From Tepidisphaeraceae bacterium (lineage in GTDB: Bacteria > Planctomycetota > Phycisphaerae > Tepidisphaerales > Tepidisphaeraceae), in contig DASYHQ010000045.1 of NCBI GenBank assembly GCA_035998445.1, positions 109,509 to 173,508 of the forward strand: a stretch of DNA of 64,000 nucleotides, given 5' to 3'. A program made the translations under genes and the position numbers. The notes under the pieces were generated by a model. That model was not told the origin of the DNA. It was given only the letters and a program-made list of their open reading frames with translations, and did not search any database. This document shows positions 25,523-34,674 of the stretch, piece by piece (the first letter of the stretch is position 1; each line of letters begins with the position of its first letter).

Positions 25523-26569
25523 TCACAACATTAGGCTCGGGACGTTCGGCAGCGTCGGCCCTGGTTGCCAGACGGGATCGATCAGCAGGACATGGCGCTC
25601 GGGCGGCTGGCCCAAACGGTTCAGGCGCAGCAGCGTGTCCAACTGCAGCACCGCTTCTGCGATAGACGTGGCGCAATGCTGAAATCCAGCGATGTCGCGA
25701 TCGTCGTGGCGAAGGGATAGGGCGGCGAATGCGGCTTGGGCGGGAACACCGATGCGATGTCGTCTCAGCACGGCCAGAGCCCCCGCATCGCGCGCGATGA
25801 CGACCTCAGGGCGGTAGCGAGCCACCCACTTCGCTATACGTTGCGGGAATGCTTGCGGATCCTCTACGCAAATCGGAATTCGATCGTCTTCGTCCAGCTC
25901 GCGTTGTCCGACGCAGAAGGCGCCGATCTCCTGCGGGTGCACGCGAAACGCCAGATCATCACGAAGAATCGCGCCGATCCGTCGGTAGCCCTTATGCCGC
26001 AACGTTCGCCATAATCGCAGGACGGCTTTGAAGTGGTTCGGCAACACATTGTGACACGGGAATGCCGTCATACCCGCATCGACGGCGATCGCCGCGAACT
26101 GCTGCCAGTCGAAGAGGAACGTGTCCGGGTCGTACTGGCTCGTCGTGCGGCCGATGATGATCCCATTGATGCCGCGATGGAACAGCACCTTGCTGAGCGA
26201 CGCTGGGCTTTCGTGTTCGGAGATGGAGAAGATTTCGAGCGCGTACCCCATCGCCCGCGCGCGATGCTGCGCCAGTGCGATCGCGCGTTGTTCATCGGCT
26301 GGCGTTGAAGTGGATGCAGGCTGTTCCAGGATCAGCGCGATCGAGGTCAGCGAAGCCCGCTGATCCGGGCGCCAGCGGTACGAGACGAGCGATCGCAGGG
26401 ACGGGTCCTGTCGATACCCCATCCGTTCCGCGGCGGCGCGGACCCGTTGCTTTGTCGCCTCAGCCGTGTTGGGGTCGTTGCACAACGCGCGACTTACGGT
26501 CGAGGGGCTCAGGCCCAGCGCGCGGGCCAGATCTTTCGTCGTAATGCGCCTGGGCTTCTCCGCCGACAT
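25523..26569 (-). CDS. LacI-family transcriptional regulator
   Basis: The 348-residue product has the LacI layout. The N-terminal helix-turn-helix is ITTKDLARALGLSPSTVSRALCND (about residues 8-30), followed by the hinge region AAERMGYRQDPSLRSLVS and a sugar-binding periplasmic-protein-like domain. Regulators of this kind respond to sugars and repress nearby catabolic genes. The start at 26569 gives a normal-length DNA-binding domain; a longer in-frame start at 26767 would add 66 residues of unlikely sequence. It is divergent from a truncated SDR gene and a split GH39-like gene, which may be its original targets. Confidence 0.92.
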   Translation of the reverse strand: MSAEKPRRITTKDLARALGLSPSTVSRALCNDPNTAEATKQRVRAAAERMGYRQDPSLRSLVSYRWRPDQRASLTSIALILEQPASTSTPADEQRAIALAQHRARAMGYALEIFSISEHESPASLSKVLFHRGINGIIIGRTTSQYDPDTFLFDWQQFAAIAVDAGMTAFPCHNVLPNHFKAVLRLWRTLRHKGYRRIGAILRDDLAFRVHPQEIGAFCVGQRELDEDDRIPICVEDPQAFPQRIAKWVARYRPEVVIARDAGALAVLRRHRIGVPAQAAFAALSLRHDDRDIAGFQHCATSIAEAVLQLDTLLRLNRLGQPPERHVLLIDPVWQPGPTLPNVPSLML

Positions 26570-26718
26570 CGTTTCGAGAGGGTACGGGCAAGCACGCGCG
26601 CTGCCAACTTCGATGACGTCGCGTGGGATCGTCAACCTCAACCGACGGTCTGCATATGGATGCAGTTCGACGACCAGTGAAGTTCGTTGTCCATACGTGA
26701 TGCTCACAACTGGCCGCA

Positions 26719-27111
26719 GTGGGAATGCGGCAACGCGGCGGTGGCGCGATTGTGAACATCTCATCATTGGCGGGCAAGCGGCCCATTCACGGCCGCTGCG
26801 CCAACAACGCGAGCAAGGCGGCCGTCAACGGCCTTACCCGCAGCATGGCGCTCGAGCTGGCGCCGCACGGCATCCGCATGAACGCGATTGCTCCCGGTTA
26901 CGTTCGAACCGCACGATGGGCGACGTTGAACGAAGTATCGGCGGTCCGCCGGTTGAGGAACATTCCCACCGGTGCCCCGACAGATGCCGATGAACTGGCG
27001 GCGCTGGCCATGTTTTTGGCGTCCGATCATGCCTGCTCGCTCATCGGCCAGATCATCGACCTTGACGGCGGCCTAGGCGTGCAGCAGGTTCCCCGCGACG
27101 TCGCACTATGA
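26719..27111 (+). pseudogene. 5'-truncated SDR-family oxidoreductase
   Basis: The readable frame encodes about 130 residues matching only the C-terminal half of a short-chain dehydrogenase: RQRGGGAIVNISSLAGKRP, then NNASKAAVNGLTRSMALELA, HGIRMNAIAPGYVRT and LIGQIIDLDGG. The Rossmann part with the TGxxxGIG NAD(P) motif, normally about 120 residues, is absent, and an in-frame stop lies at 26698-26700. The catalytic YxxxK motif reads NNASK, so the active-site tyrosine is asparagine. Without cofactor-binding half and tyrosine it cannot be a normal enzyme. Its stop overlaps the start of the GH39-like gene, so the pair once formed an operon. Confidence 0.85.
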
Positions 27112-28127
27112 GCCACATCATGACCACCACTAATGAAGCCACCCCGCGACACGTAACGATCCGCATCGACGCTAAGGGGCGGCTCGGGCAACTTCACCGG
27201 TCCGAGAAGTACATCAACACGTCGCTGCGCTTCGTGCCGCCGCCCTGGCTCATGCGGCAGGCGAGCCAGACGTTCGGCCGTTTCCGCATCGCCCGGGTCT
27301 TTCTGACGCTCGATGAATTCTGGGACTACCGCGACGACACCTACCACCCGAACTATCGCATCGGCCACAACCGCTACGCCAGCGACACGACCATTCATCC
27401 GTACGATCGCGAGCGCACGAAACCGTCGGAAGTTCACTATCAGGATTACCTGGATGCCGTTGCCGCCGAGGCCGACAACTTGCTGCTATGCGTGCGACGC
27501 TACGAACATGAGGTGACCGGCGGCATCATCTGCCGAGAGAAGTACGAGCAGGTGCTGACACACGCGGTGCGGAAGAACAAGCTGCGGCACCCGAACCTTC
27601 GCTATCTCGAAGCGCTGAACGAATCAACGAACGCCCACTTCGGTGGGTTAAACGCCGAGGCGTACTACGCGTTCTACCGATCGTTCTACCGCGTGGCGAA
27701 TCGTGTAAACGCCGAGCGCCTGCCCGGGCCCGCTATCGAAGTGGGCGGACCGGTAACGGACAAGAAGCGGTTCAACCTCGTCGAAGATTTCCTGAACCAC
27801 TTCCGCGACGACCGCGACCCGGCCAAGCGGCTCGACTTCGTCTCCTTTCACGACTACGCCAGTGGTGATCGCCCGGCGAGGGTCGCTGAGCTTCGCAAGC
27901 AGCTCGATCGATTTCTAATCAACGCTGGCCTGCCGTTGAACCTGCAGACGTTTATGACCGAGATGGGCACGCACGAAGGAAAAGATGGCTCCAACAGCGG
28001 CATGGCCGCCGGCGTGCCGGCGCTGTTCGAGCAGGTCCGCCGCCAGCATGACATGGTGGCGTTCCCGTGGCTTTGGTCGACCCAGCACCTGACGGACGGC
28101 CGAATGACCCCGCACGGCATGCGATGA
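27108..28127 (+). CDS. GH39-like glycoside hydrolase, catalytic part (split gene)
   Basis: The 339-residue frame looks like a family-39-type (beta/alpha)8 glycosidase. LEALNESTNAHFGG carries a likely acid/base glutamate after Asn, and LQTFMTEMGTHEG carries the likely nucleophile; GH39 members include beta-xylosidases. There is no signal peptide. The frame stops at 28125-28127, just where the C-terminal beta-domain should begin, and that domain continues in the +1 frame from 28124. This could be a one-base deletion that inactivates the gene, or a sequencing error. The family assignment is by motif pattern and is not certain. Confidence 0.7.
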   Translation: MSHIMTTTNEATPRHVTIRIDAKGRLGQLHRSEKYINTSLRFVPPPWLMRQASQTFGRFRIARVFLTLDEFWDYRDDTYHPNYRIGHNRYASDTTIHPYDRERTKPSEVHYQDYLDAVAAEADNLLLCVRRYEHEVTGGIICREKYEQVLTHAVRKNKLRHPNLRYLEALNESTNAHFGGLNAEAYYAFYRSFYRVANRVNAERLPGPAIEVGGPVTDKKRFNLVEDFLNHFRDDRDPAKRLDFVSFHDYASGDRPARVAELRKQLDRFLINAGLPLNLQTFMTEMGTHEGKDGSNSGMAAGVPALFEQVRRQHDMVAFPWLWSTQHLTDGRMTPHGMR

Positions 28128-28489
28128 CCCTGCTCTCGCTCCACCGCCGGGACGAGTTGTACGTCGAGAACGACGGAGTCAATGGCGACGGGCTCGGCGT
28201 CTATGCGCTGGCCTCCCAGGACGAGACCGGGACCTGTCTGCACGTGTGGAATTATTCGAAGCAGACGGCACGCGTGTCGATCCTGCTTCAGAATGCCCCT
28301 GCGACCACAGGCCAATCGCGCTACTACGTGTTGGACGCGCGCAACAACAACGTGCTTACCGCTCCGAACGATCCCGGCAGGCTGCGATTCACTGATGCAG
28401 CACCGTTGACGGGCAGGTCTGATCTTCGTCTCGAACTTGAGCCGTACGCCCACGCGCTGTGGCTGCAAATGGTCTCGCTGCAACCTTGA
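28124..28489 (+). CDS. C-terminal beta-domain of the split GH39-like enzyme
   Basis: The 121-residue frame begins MTLLSLHRRDELYVENDG and contains VYALASQDETGTCLHVWNYSKQ and LRLELEPYAHALWLQM, typical of the beta-sandwich that follows a GH39/GH51-type barrel. Its ATG overlaps the stop of the upstream frame (ATGA at 28124-28127), so it could in principle be made by translational coupling as a separate chain. The simpler view is that it is the displaced end of the upstream gene. Confidence 0.65.
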   Translation: MTLLSLHRRDELYVENDGVNGDGLGVYALASQDETGTCLHVWNYSKQTARVSILLQNAPATTGQSRYYVLDARNNNVLTAPNDPGRLRFTDAAPLTGRSDLRLELEPYAHALWLQMVSLQP

Positions 28490-28582
28490 CCCGTATCGAA
28501 ACTCCGCTGCGCCAAAGTCACTAGTCCATTAATCCTCTCGGTGCCAAACTCGCTTCGAGAAGTTCTCTTCCAGGGGTAGATG

Positions 28583-31500
28583 CTACCCGACGGTGATCGC
28601 ATCGAGGTTGACGCCGTTGGCGGTCATGCTCGTCAGGCGGATGACGTTGCTGCCGGCGGTCAGGTCCAGCGAGAGCGTCAGTTCCCTCCACGTGGTCCAG
28701 CTCCCGGTGCCGGTCATGGCCAGGCTGCCGTGCGCCACCACGCCGTTGACCGACACGCTGAGCGGCCGATCGCCCGCCGACCCGTTGGCGTACCGGAGCG
28801 TCACCATCGTCGGCCCCGCCGCCGTGCGGCCGACCGTCAGCTGCACGTACGAGCCGGCGCCGCCGAAGTCGGCGTAGCCGCTGCCGGCGTAGCCACCGTT
28901 GGTCGTCTGCCGCGTCACGCCGACCATCGTCGCGGACTCCGCCTGCACCGTCACCGACGGCTGAACCGGCGGCGGCGGCGTGACCGTGCCGCTGGTGATC
29001 GTCAGCGCGTCGACGTTGGCGCCCGTCGCGACGCCGGCGACGGCCCGGATGACGTTGGTGCCGGCCGCCAGCGTCGCCGCCAGCGAGCTGCTCGACCACG
29101 TCGCCCAGCCGCCGGTCGGGGCGCAGTCGACCGTGCCGACGCGGACCCCGTTGACGTAGATCGTCAGCGGGCGGCCGGTCGCGCCGCCGTTGGCGTAGCG
29201 CAGCGACAGCGTCGCGGCGCCCGCGGCCGCCCGCGTGACGGTCCACTGGGCGGCCGAGCCGTTGCCGGCGTAGTCGGCGTAGCCGCCGCCCGCGTAGCCG
29301 GCGTGCTGGGTGCCCCGGGCCGTGCCGTTGCTGAGCAGCGCGTCCTCCGCCTGCAGCGTCACGCTCGCCGGGTCGGTTGGCGGCGGCGGCGGTGGCGTGA
29401 CGGGGTCGCCGTTGCTGCTGCTGGTGATCGTCAGCGCGTCGGCGTTGGCCCCGCCGGCCGACGTGCTGGCGACGAGGCGAATGGTGTTGGTGCCGGCCGC
29501 CAGCGTCGCCGTCGCCGGCAGCGAGACGGTCGACCAGGTGGCCCAGCCGCCGGTCGGGGCGCAGGCGAGCGTGCCGACCGCGACATTGTTGACGAACACC
29601 GTCAGCGGACGACTGGTCGTGCCGCCGTTGGCGTAACGCAGCGACAGGGTCGCGGCCCCGGCGGCCGCCCGCGTGACGGTCCACTGCGCGGCCGAGCCGT
29701 TGCCCGCGTAGTCGGCGTAGCCGCTGCCGGTGTAACCGGCGTGCTGGGTGGACTTGGCGGTGCCGTTGGCCAGCAGCGCGTCCTCCGCCTGCAGCGTTAC
29801 CGTCGTGGTCGGTGGCGGCGGGTCGACCGACGTGACCTTCGTCACGACGAGCTGCGGCCTGTTGGCGCCGCTCTCGTCGCTGGCGAAGACCGCCGACGTC
29901 GTGCCGGCATTGGCGCCGCGTAACGCGATGGCCGCCGACTTCGCGCCGGCGGCCTTCTTGGCCCGCAGGATCGGGGCGATGTCGAACTCGTACCAATCCT
30001 GGGCCCCGACGCTCTTGGTGACGACGGCCGATCCGGTTGGCGTTGGGCGCGTCTCCCAGTTGAGGTTGAACTCGTTCCAGAACCAATCGGTGTCCGCCGC
30101 CGCGAACGCCGACACGGACATCGGCGCCTCTGCGGTTTGGCTGGTGGTCGAACCCATCGTTGCCATCTCGCCGTTCGTCATCGTCTGGCTGGCAAACGTG
30201 CCCGCCGACACCGGCGTGCCGGCCGATCCGTAGAGCCGCAGCATGGCGGTGCCGATCTGATCGGCCTGCGGCAGTGATGTCAGATCGACCTGCAGGTACG
30301 TTTCCTGCGCGCCGGTAGTAGCGGACTTGACCTGCAGCGTGCTCGCGACGCCACCGATGTTGCCCGCGCCATCTTGGGCGAACCCGTCGGCCGTTACGGC
30401 CATGGTTAGCGTGTTCGGGTCGGTCGGGGGCACGTTGATGCCAGTGTCGGACTCGTACACGCGAACGAACGTCCCGGTCCCATACCTGCCGCTGATCAGG
30501 AACAAAGCCGACCCGTTGATGGCGTCGCCGTCGGGCGTGGCGGTGAACGTCGTCGTCCGCACGGTAGAGCCGTCACCTCTCGCATAGGCGATCATCGGGT
30601 CAACGACGTTCACGTCCGGGTCTCCGCCCGGTATCTTCATGATGTTAAGCGAATCGTCTGGGTCGCGAGTTGATGGGGAAGTGTAGACGACACCTGATCC
30701 ACCCTCGGAAATTCTCAGCGAACGGTGGGAGACAGGCACATTACCGTTCGAGGTCTCCGTTTGGATGACCAACCGCGGCGGGGTGGCTGACTCGCGGCTG
30801 TCTAACGCGGCGTCAACCGGACCACCGTTCAGTTCCGGATCTAGGTCCGCGAAGATGTGGATCGTCACGTCATCATGTCCGAGTCGCTTCAATTTCTGGA
30901 GAAACGTACCCATCGAAAAGTGCAACAGCCGCTTTCCCTTGTTGACGCTATTCATGCCCGTCCCGCTGTAGCCGTACAGCGGCCCGGTCGGCGCGGTGTT
31001 GTAGGTGACGCCCGACTCGGTCCAGACAGCATCGGGGATGACGAACGCCCTGAACCGGCCGTACCCGGGGTCGCTCCCGAGCCACTCGCCGTAGATTTGC
31101 AGGTCCGCCTGGCTGATGATCTCGACGCTGGACAGGTCGAAACGCAAATAGACGTCTCGGCGACCGCCCGACGACTGATCGCGGATTCGCAGCTGCATTT
31201 CAGAGCCGAAGTTTTGGCCGGCCTCAGTCCCGTTACCGACCCACGCGTCCGCCACCGGCGTAAGAACTACCGGGGTAACGACGGGGCCGTCGGTGATCGT
31301 CAGGACCAGCTCGTTCGTCAAGCGCGCAAGTCCGACCGGATTCGCCGTCAGAGGAAGAGGCTCGCTACCCTCGACCAGGTCGTCGGACGTAGGGACGATG
31401 AAGATCGTCTTCTCCGTAACGCCCGGCTCGAAGTACAGGGAGCCTAGCTGGAGATAGTCCACTTCACTGGCGAATCCATCGCGGTAATTATGGTTCAGCC

Positions 31501-32131
31501 AAAGCGAGGTATGCTGGGAGAGGTCACCGGTTCGTCGGGCGACGATCTCGATAGGATCGTCGCCGTTTTCGGACCCGACAGGATCCGTCGTTTCAAGCGT
31601 AATCGACTGGGCACCAGCGCCGTCGGCGATCATGAATGACGGCCGAACCAAGGGCGTGTCGAACGTGTACGCGGGTGAACCGACCGAGGCCTCAGTTATT
31701 TGCAACTCGACCCGTTCGCTTCCCTCAGTGAAGAGGTCAGCAAGCGGCGTTATGACGAGTTCAAGCGATGCAATCCCGGATGGAAACGTAAGGGCCCCCA
31801 CGATGTACGGCGAGGTGCCGGAGGCGGTCCGGACGCTCATCGTATGATCACGGTCGGGCGCGGTATAACTGGAGTTGCCGCTGGGATAGACACGCACCGT
31901 CAACGGCTGGTCGGTCGCCCCGGTCCGGCTGACGAGAAAGACGCCGGGATCGGCACCGATTTCCGACGCCTGTCCATCGAGGATCTCGTAGGAGATATGC
32001 GGCAGGTCTGCTGCTAACAGCCGGCGGTCCTCGAGCGTCTCAACGGTCGCGCGAACGGCTGTGGCGATCACGTTTCGACGTGATGCATGGCGAGCGGGCC
32101 GCGCAGACGCAGCGGGAGCGGGTCGGTACAT
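28583..32131 (-). CDS. LEDRRLL multidomain protein with Calx-beta, DNRLRE-like and three CBM-like domains
   Basis: The 1182-residue product has a basic N-terminus and LEDRRLLA at residues 33-40. Residues about 45-280 look like two Calx-beta domains (FLVSRTGATDQPLTVRVYP and GVTEKTIFIVPTSDD). Two DNRLRE/CBM96-like domains follow (about 287-455 and 567-765), with VYLRFDLSS and TYLQVDLTS strands. The end is three CBM6/35-like modules (about 775-900, 920-1045, 1057-1182), each starting VTLQAED or VTVQAES and linked by proline runs. No catalytic domain is visible, so it is probably a surface carbohydrate-binding protein. The ATG at 32131 has GGAG upstream. The last module is nearly identical in DNA to the gene at the right edge. 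Confidence 0.88.
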   Translation of the reverse strand: MYRPAPAASARPARHASRRNVIATAVRATVETLEDRRLLAADLPHISYEILDGQASEIGADPGVFLVSRTGATDQPLTVRVYPSGNSSYTAPDRDHTMSVRTASGTSPYIVGALTFPSGIASLELVITPLADLFTEGSERVELQITEASVGSPAYTFDTPLVRPSFMIADGAGAQSITLETTDPVGSENGDDPIEIVARRTGDLSQHTSLWLNHNYRDGFASEVDYLQLGSLYFEPGVTEKTIFIVPTSDDLVEGSEPLPLTANPVGLARLTNELVLTITDGPVVTPVVLTPVADAWVGNGTEAGQNFGSEMQLRIRDQSSGGRRDVYLRFDLSSVEIISQADLQIYGEWLGSDPGYGRFRAFVIPDAVWTESGVTYNTAPTGPLYGYSGTGMNSVNKGKRLLHFSMGTFLQKLKRLGHDDVTIHIFADLDPELNGGPVDAALDSRESATPPRLVIQTETSNGNVPVSHRSLRISEGGSGVVYTSPSTRDPDDSLNIMKIPGGDPDVNVVDPMIAYARGDGSTVRTTTFTATPDGDAINGSALFLISGRYGTGTFVRVYESDTGINVPPTDPNTLTMAVTADGFAQDGAGNIGGVASTLQVKSATTGAQETYLQVDLTSLPQADQIGTAMLRLYGSAGTPVSAGTFASQTMTNGEMATMGSTTSQTAEAPMSVSAFAAADTDWFWNEFNLNWETRPTPTGSAVVTKSVGAQDWYEFDIAPILRAKKAAGAKSAAIALRGANAGTTSAVFASDESGANRPQLVVTKVTSVDPPPPTTTVTLQAEDALLANGTAKSTQHAGYTGSGYADYAGNGSAAQWTVTRAAAGAATLSLRYANGGTTSRPLTVFVNNVAVGTLACAPTGGWATWSTVSLPATATLAAGTNTIRLVASTSAGGANADALTITSSSNGDPVTPPPPPPTDPASVTLQAEDALLSNGTARGTQHAGYAGGGYADYAGNGSAAQWTVTRAAAGAATLSLRYANGGATGRPLTIYVNGVRVGTVDCAPTGGWATWSSSSLAATLAAGTNVIRAVAGVATGANVDALTITSGTVTPPPPVQPSVTVQAESATMVGVTRQTTNGGYAGSGYADFGGAGSYVQLTVGRTAAGPTMVTLRYANGSAGDRPLSVSVNGVVAHGSLAMTGTGSWTTWRELTLSLDLTAGSNVIRLTSMTANGVNLDAITVG
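28585..29000. repeat. near-identical module, copy 1
   Basis: This 416-base stretch, encoding the last CBM-like module and proline linker of the LEDRRLL protein, matches 63579-64000 almost base for base. I see roughly ten to twelve substitutions and one six-base length difference in the proline linker. Confidence 0.95.
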
Positions 32132-32622
32132 CAAGAGAACTCCGAGTTCGAGGCGGGCCGTCGTCGAGCAGGGCCGCCGGGTAGTGAATACGTTCAGGTG
32201 AGAATTTCCCCCGCGGGAATCGCACCCCCATAATCGCGACGACCCGCGACGAAACGAACGAGGCCGGGTCGACGCGCAGCGATGTGGGAGAAGACTACCG
32301 ACAGTTCGGCTGATGTTCAAGATGAATCTGTGAACCGATCCGCGATCGGATGGCGTGGGCGCGATCGCGAGCCGATCGGGACAGAAACCGCAAGATCCCG
32401 GAGGCGTCGAGCGACGACTCGGCAAACCAAACAACGTGTGCGGCTTATTCCGCCTTTGACATGGTATGACTCGACAGCAGCATGCCGACTTGAGGGTGAG
32501 ATACATTACTGCGAAACGAACACAGTAGCGCGATCGATCGCGCCGGCCGGCCCGCGTCGGTTCGCAGCCGTCGCACTTTGTAAGCGCGGTGCCAATCCGC
32601 GCCGGCCGGAGCCGGCGGTTCG
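32132..32622. other. intergenic region with possible terminator hairpin
   Basis: This 491-base gap precedes the LEDRRLL gene and follows the GH16 gene, both on the minus strand. An inverted repeat (CGCCGG / CCGGCG, 32600-32617) lies six bases after the GH16 stop and may end that transcript, though no T-run follows. The rest should hold the LEDRRLL promoter, which I could not place. No gene was recognised. Confidence 0.4.
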
Positions 32623-34614
32623 TTATTCGACGTTCCGGGTTGGAGGGAGCGGCCCGCCGTCGTTGGGCTTGGGGCCGTCGGACTCGGACGCCAGGTCCTG
32701 CCGTTGCCAGACGCGGACGTAGTCGAAGATGAGGTCGGACGGGAGCTGGCTGTCATCGACGCCCTCGGTCTCCCACCCGCCGGTGATGTGCTGCAGGATA
32801 AGATACGACTGCAGGGAACCGATGCGCGAGGTCTCCCAGCGGGCGCGCTCCTGGCCCTGCTGGTACAGGATCGCACTGCCGGGCGTCCAGAGCAAGCCGA
32901 CGGTCAGGTAGCCCTCAGCGTCGGGCTGATAGTAGCTCGTCATGCTGCCGGTCGCCTTCTTGAACTTGAAGTAACCGTCCCAGAAGAAGCCGTAGTTGTG
33001 GCGCAACGGGCCCCAGGCCGACAGGTGTTCCATGATGTCGAACTCCATCCCTTCGCCCTTCGTGTCGTTGCGGGTCAGCAGTTGACCGTTGACGCGACCG
33101 GCAGCCTTGGGGTCGAAGTCGATGCCGCGATCGGGCATTAGCCAGAAGGCGGTGAAGGCGTTGGGGGCGGTCGGGAGCTTCAGGCGCGCCTCGAAGTAGC
33201 CGTATCGCTGGGTCCACTTTCCGTAGCTGTCGGCCCAGCCGGTGGCGTACTCGTGCAGTGGGTACGCCGGGTTGTCGTTGTGGTGCGCGCGTCGTTTCTC
33301 CACGCGCAACGTCAACTTGCCGTCCTTCACGATCACGCCGTCCTTCGTGTAGGCGGTGGCCTTGCCAAGGTGCCACGGGCCCTCGGTGTAGATATTCCAC
33401 TTCGTCAGGTCGATCGCGTCACCGTCGAAGTTGTCCTCGAACGTCTTGGTCCAGTTCCCGTCCACCGGCGGGCGTTTGCCGAGCCACGCCGGTAGCGGTT
33501 GGCGAGGGGGCATGCCGGCGACGACGTCCGTCACCTGCAGGCGACCGGCGGGCGCCTTCGGGTCGGGCAGGATCACGATCTCCGTGGTCGTGTTGCTCGC
33601 GTACTTTGTGCCGGTGCCCTCCTGCCCATGAAAGTCCTTCGCGATCGCGTCCGCGTCGGCCATCGCCGGAACGTCTTGCCCGCGCCAGGGCGTCGCGGCG
33701 ACGAACGGCAGGATGATCTCCGCCTCCTTGCCGGGCGCGATGGGCTTGGCAGGCGTCGCGACGTCCGACGGTCCGCCGCGGCTGACCAACTGTACGCGTG
33801 GCGAGATGGGCGACGAGCCGCTGTTCTTCACGCGCAGGCGCACCTGCAGGTGTTCGCCAAGATTCCACAGCCCCACCTTGGGGCGCAGCGCGAGCTTTCC
33901 ATTGGCGCCGGTGAAGGCCACCTCGAACGCGGTTCCGTTGGCCATCGTCACCTTGGCCCCACCCGTTGCCACCAGTTGCGTTGCCGGGTCGAAGCTGGCG
34001 CGACCACCAAGCAACTCGCCGTTTGCCGGCTTCACCGAGACCTTGGTCGGATCAACGATGGGCTGCTCCCCCACCGGCCCGGCCGCTCGGATGTCGGTGA
34101 TGCGGAACGACTGTTCGACGTCCGACTTGCCGATGAACATCAGCGCCGCCGCCACGGCGTTCGCATCGACCGGGTAGGTGGGTTTGCCGTTGGTGAACCC
34201 GAAGATCGTGGAGACGGTTTTCGTCTCGCCCGGCTTGATCCCGGCGACGCTCGCGTTGCTCTGTTCACCGGCCGAGGCCTTGTCGCCATCGACGCGCAGG
34301 GTGAAGCGTATCGGCTTGGTGCCGCTGTTCGTCACGGTCGCCTCGATGTGCCCGTACCCGCTGGCATCCCACATCGGCGACGGCTTAATCTTCACGCCCG
34401 GGAAGCCCGCCTTCCCGCCTGCGACCACGGTCACGTCGATGCCGCCATCGCGCACTTCGAAGCTGGTATCACCCAGCGTGTCGTTCGCCGATAACTGCGA
34501 TGCCGCCGTCGCATCGGCGGGGTCAAACAGCAACCGTGGGGCCGGATCGGCGGCATGGCAGAACGAAACGGTTAGCGCGGTGATGGCAAGGAACGTGCGA
34601 AGGACGGACATCAT
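32623..34614 (-). CDS. secreted GH16-family endoglycosidase
   Basis: The 663-residue product begins with a signal peptide (MMSVLRTFLAITALTVSFCHA). The middle (about 30-380) is beta-rich, with repeated NSGTKPIRFTLRV / NSGSSPISPRVQL segments that look like carbohydrate-binding or immunoglobulin-like domains. The catalytic GH16 domain occupies about 395-645: WTKTFEDNFDGDAIDLTKWNIY, RYGYFEARLKLP and the motif E524-F-D526-I-M-E529. That ExDxxE pattern is the GH16 signature; members cleave agar, porphyran, laminarin or similar glucans and galactans, and substrate is not decidable here. It is the last gene of cassette A, 60 bases after the pseudopilin gene. Confidence 0.92.
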   Translation of the reverse strand: MMSVLRTFLAITALTVSFCHAADPAPRLLFDPADATAASQLSANDTLGDTSFEVRDGGIDVTVVAGGKAGFPGVKIKPSPMWDASGYGHIEATVTNSGTKPIRFTLRVDGDKASAGEQSNASVAGIKPGETKTVSTIFGFTNGKPTYPVDANAVAAALMFIGKSDVEQSFRITDIRAAGPVGEQPIVDPTKVSVKPANGELLGGRASFDPATQLVATGGAKVTMANGTAFEVAFTGANGKLALRPKVGLWNLGEHLQVRLRVKNSGSSPISPRVQLVSRGGPSDVATPAKPIAPGKEAEIILPFVAATPWRGQDVPAMADADAIAKDFHGQEGTGTKYASNTTTEIVILPDPKAPAGRLQVTDVVAGMPPRQPLPAWLGKRPPVDGNWTKTFEDNFDGDAIDLTKWNIYTEGPWHLGKATAYTKDGVIVKDGKLTLRVEKRRAHHNDNPAYPLHEYATGWADSYGKWTQRYGYFEARLKLPTAPNAFTAFWLMPDRGIDFDPKAAGRVNGQLLTRNDTKGEGMEFDIMEHLSAWGPLRHNYGFFWDGYFKFKKATGSMTSYYQPDAEGYLTVGLLWTPGSAILYQQGQERARWETSRIGSLQSYLILQHITGGWETEGVDDSQLPSDLIFDYVRVWQRQDLASESDGPKPNDGGPLPPTRNVE

Positions 34615-34674
34615 ACGAGATCTCGTTGAACTGCTTTGGTGGGACAAACTTGGGCACCGCTTTGCCCGCGGCTG

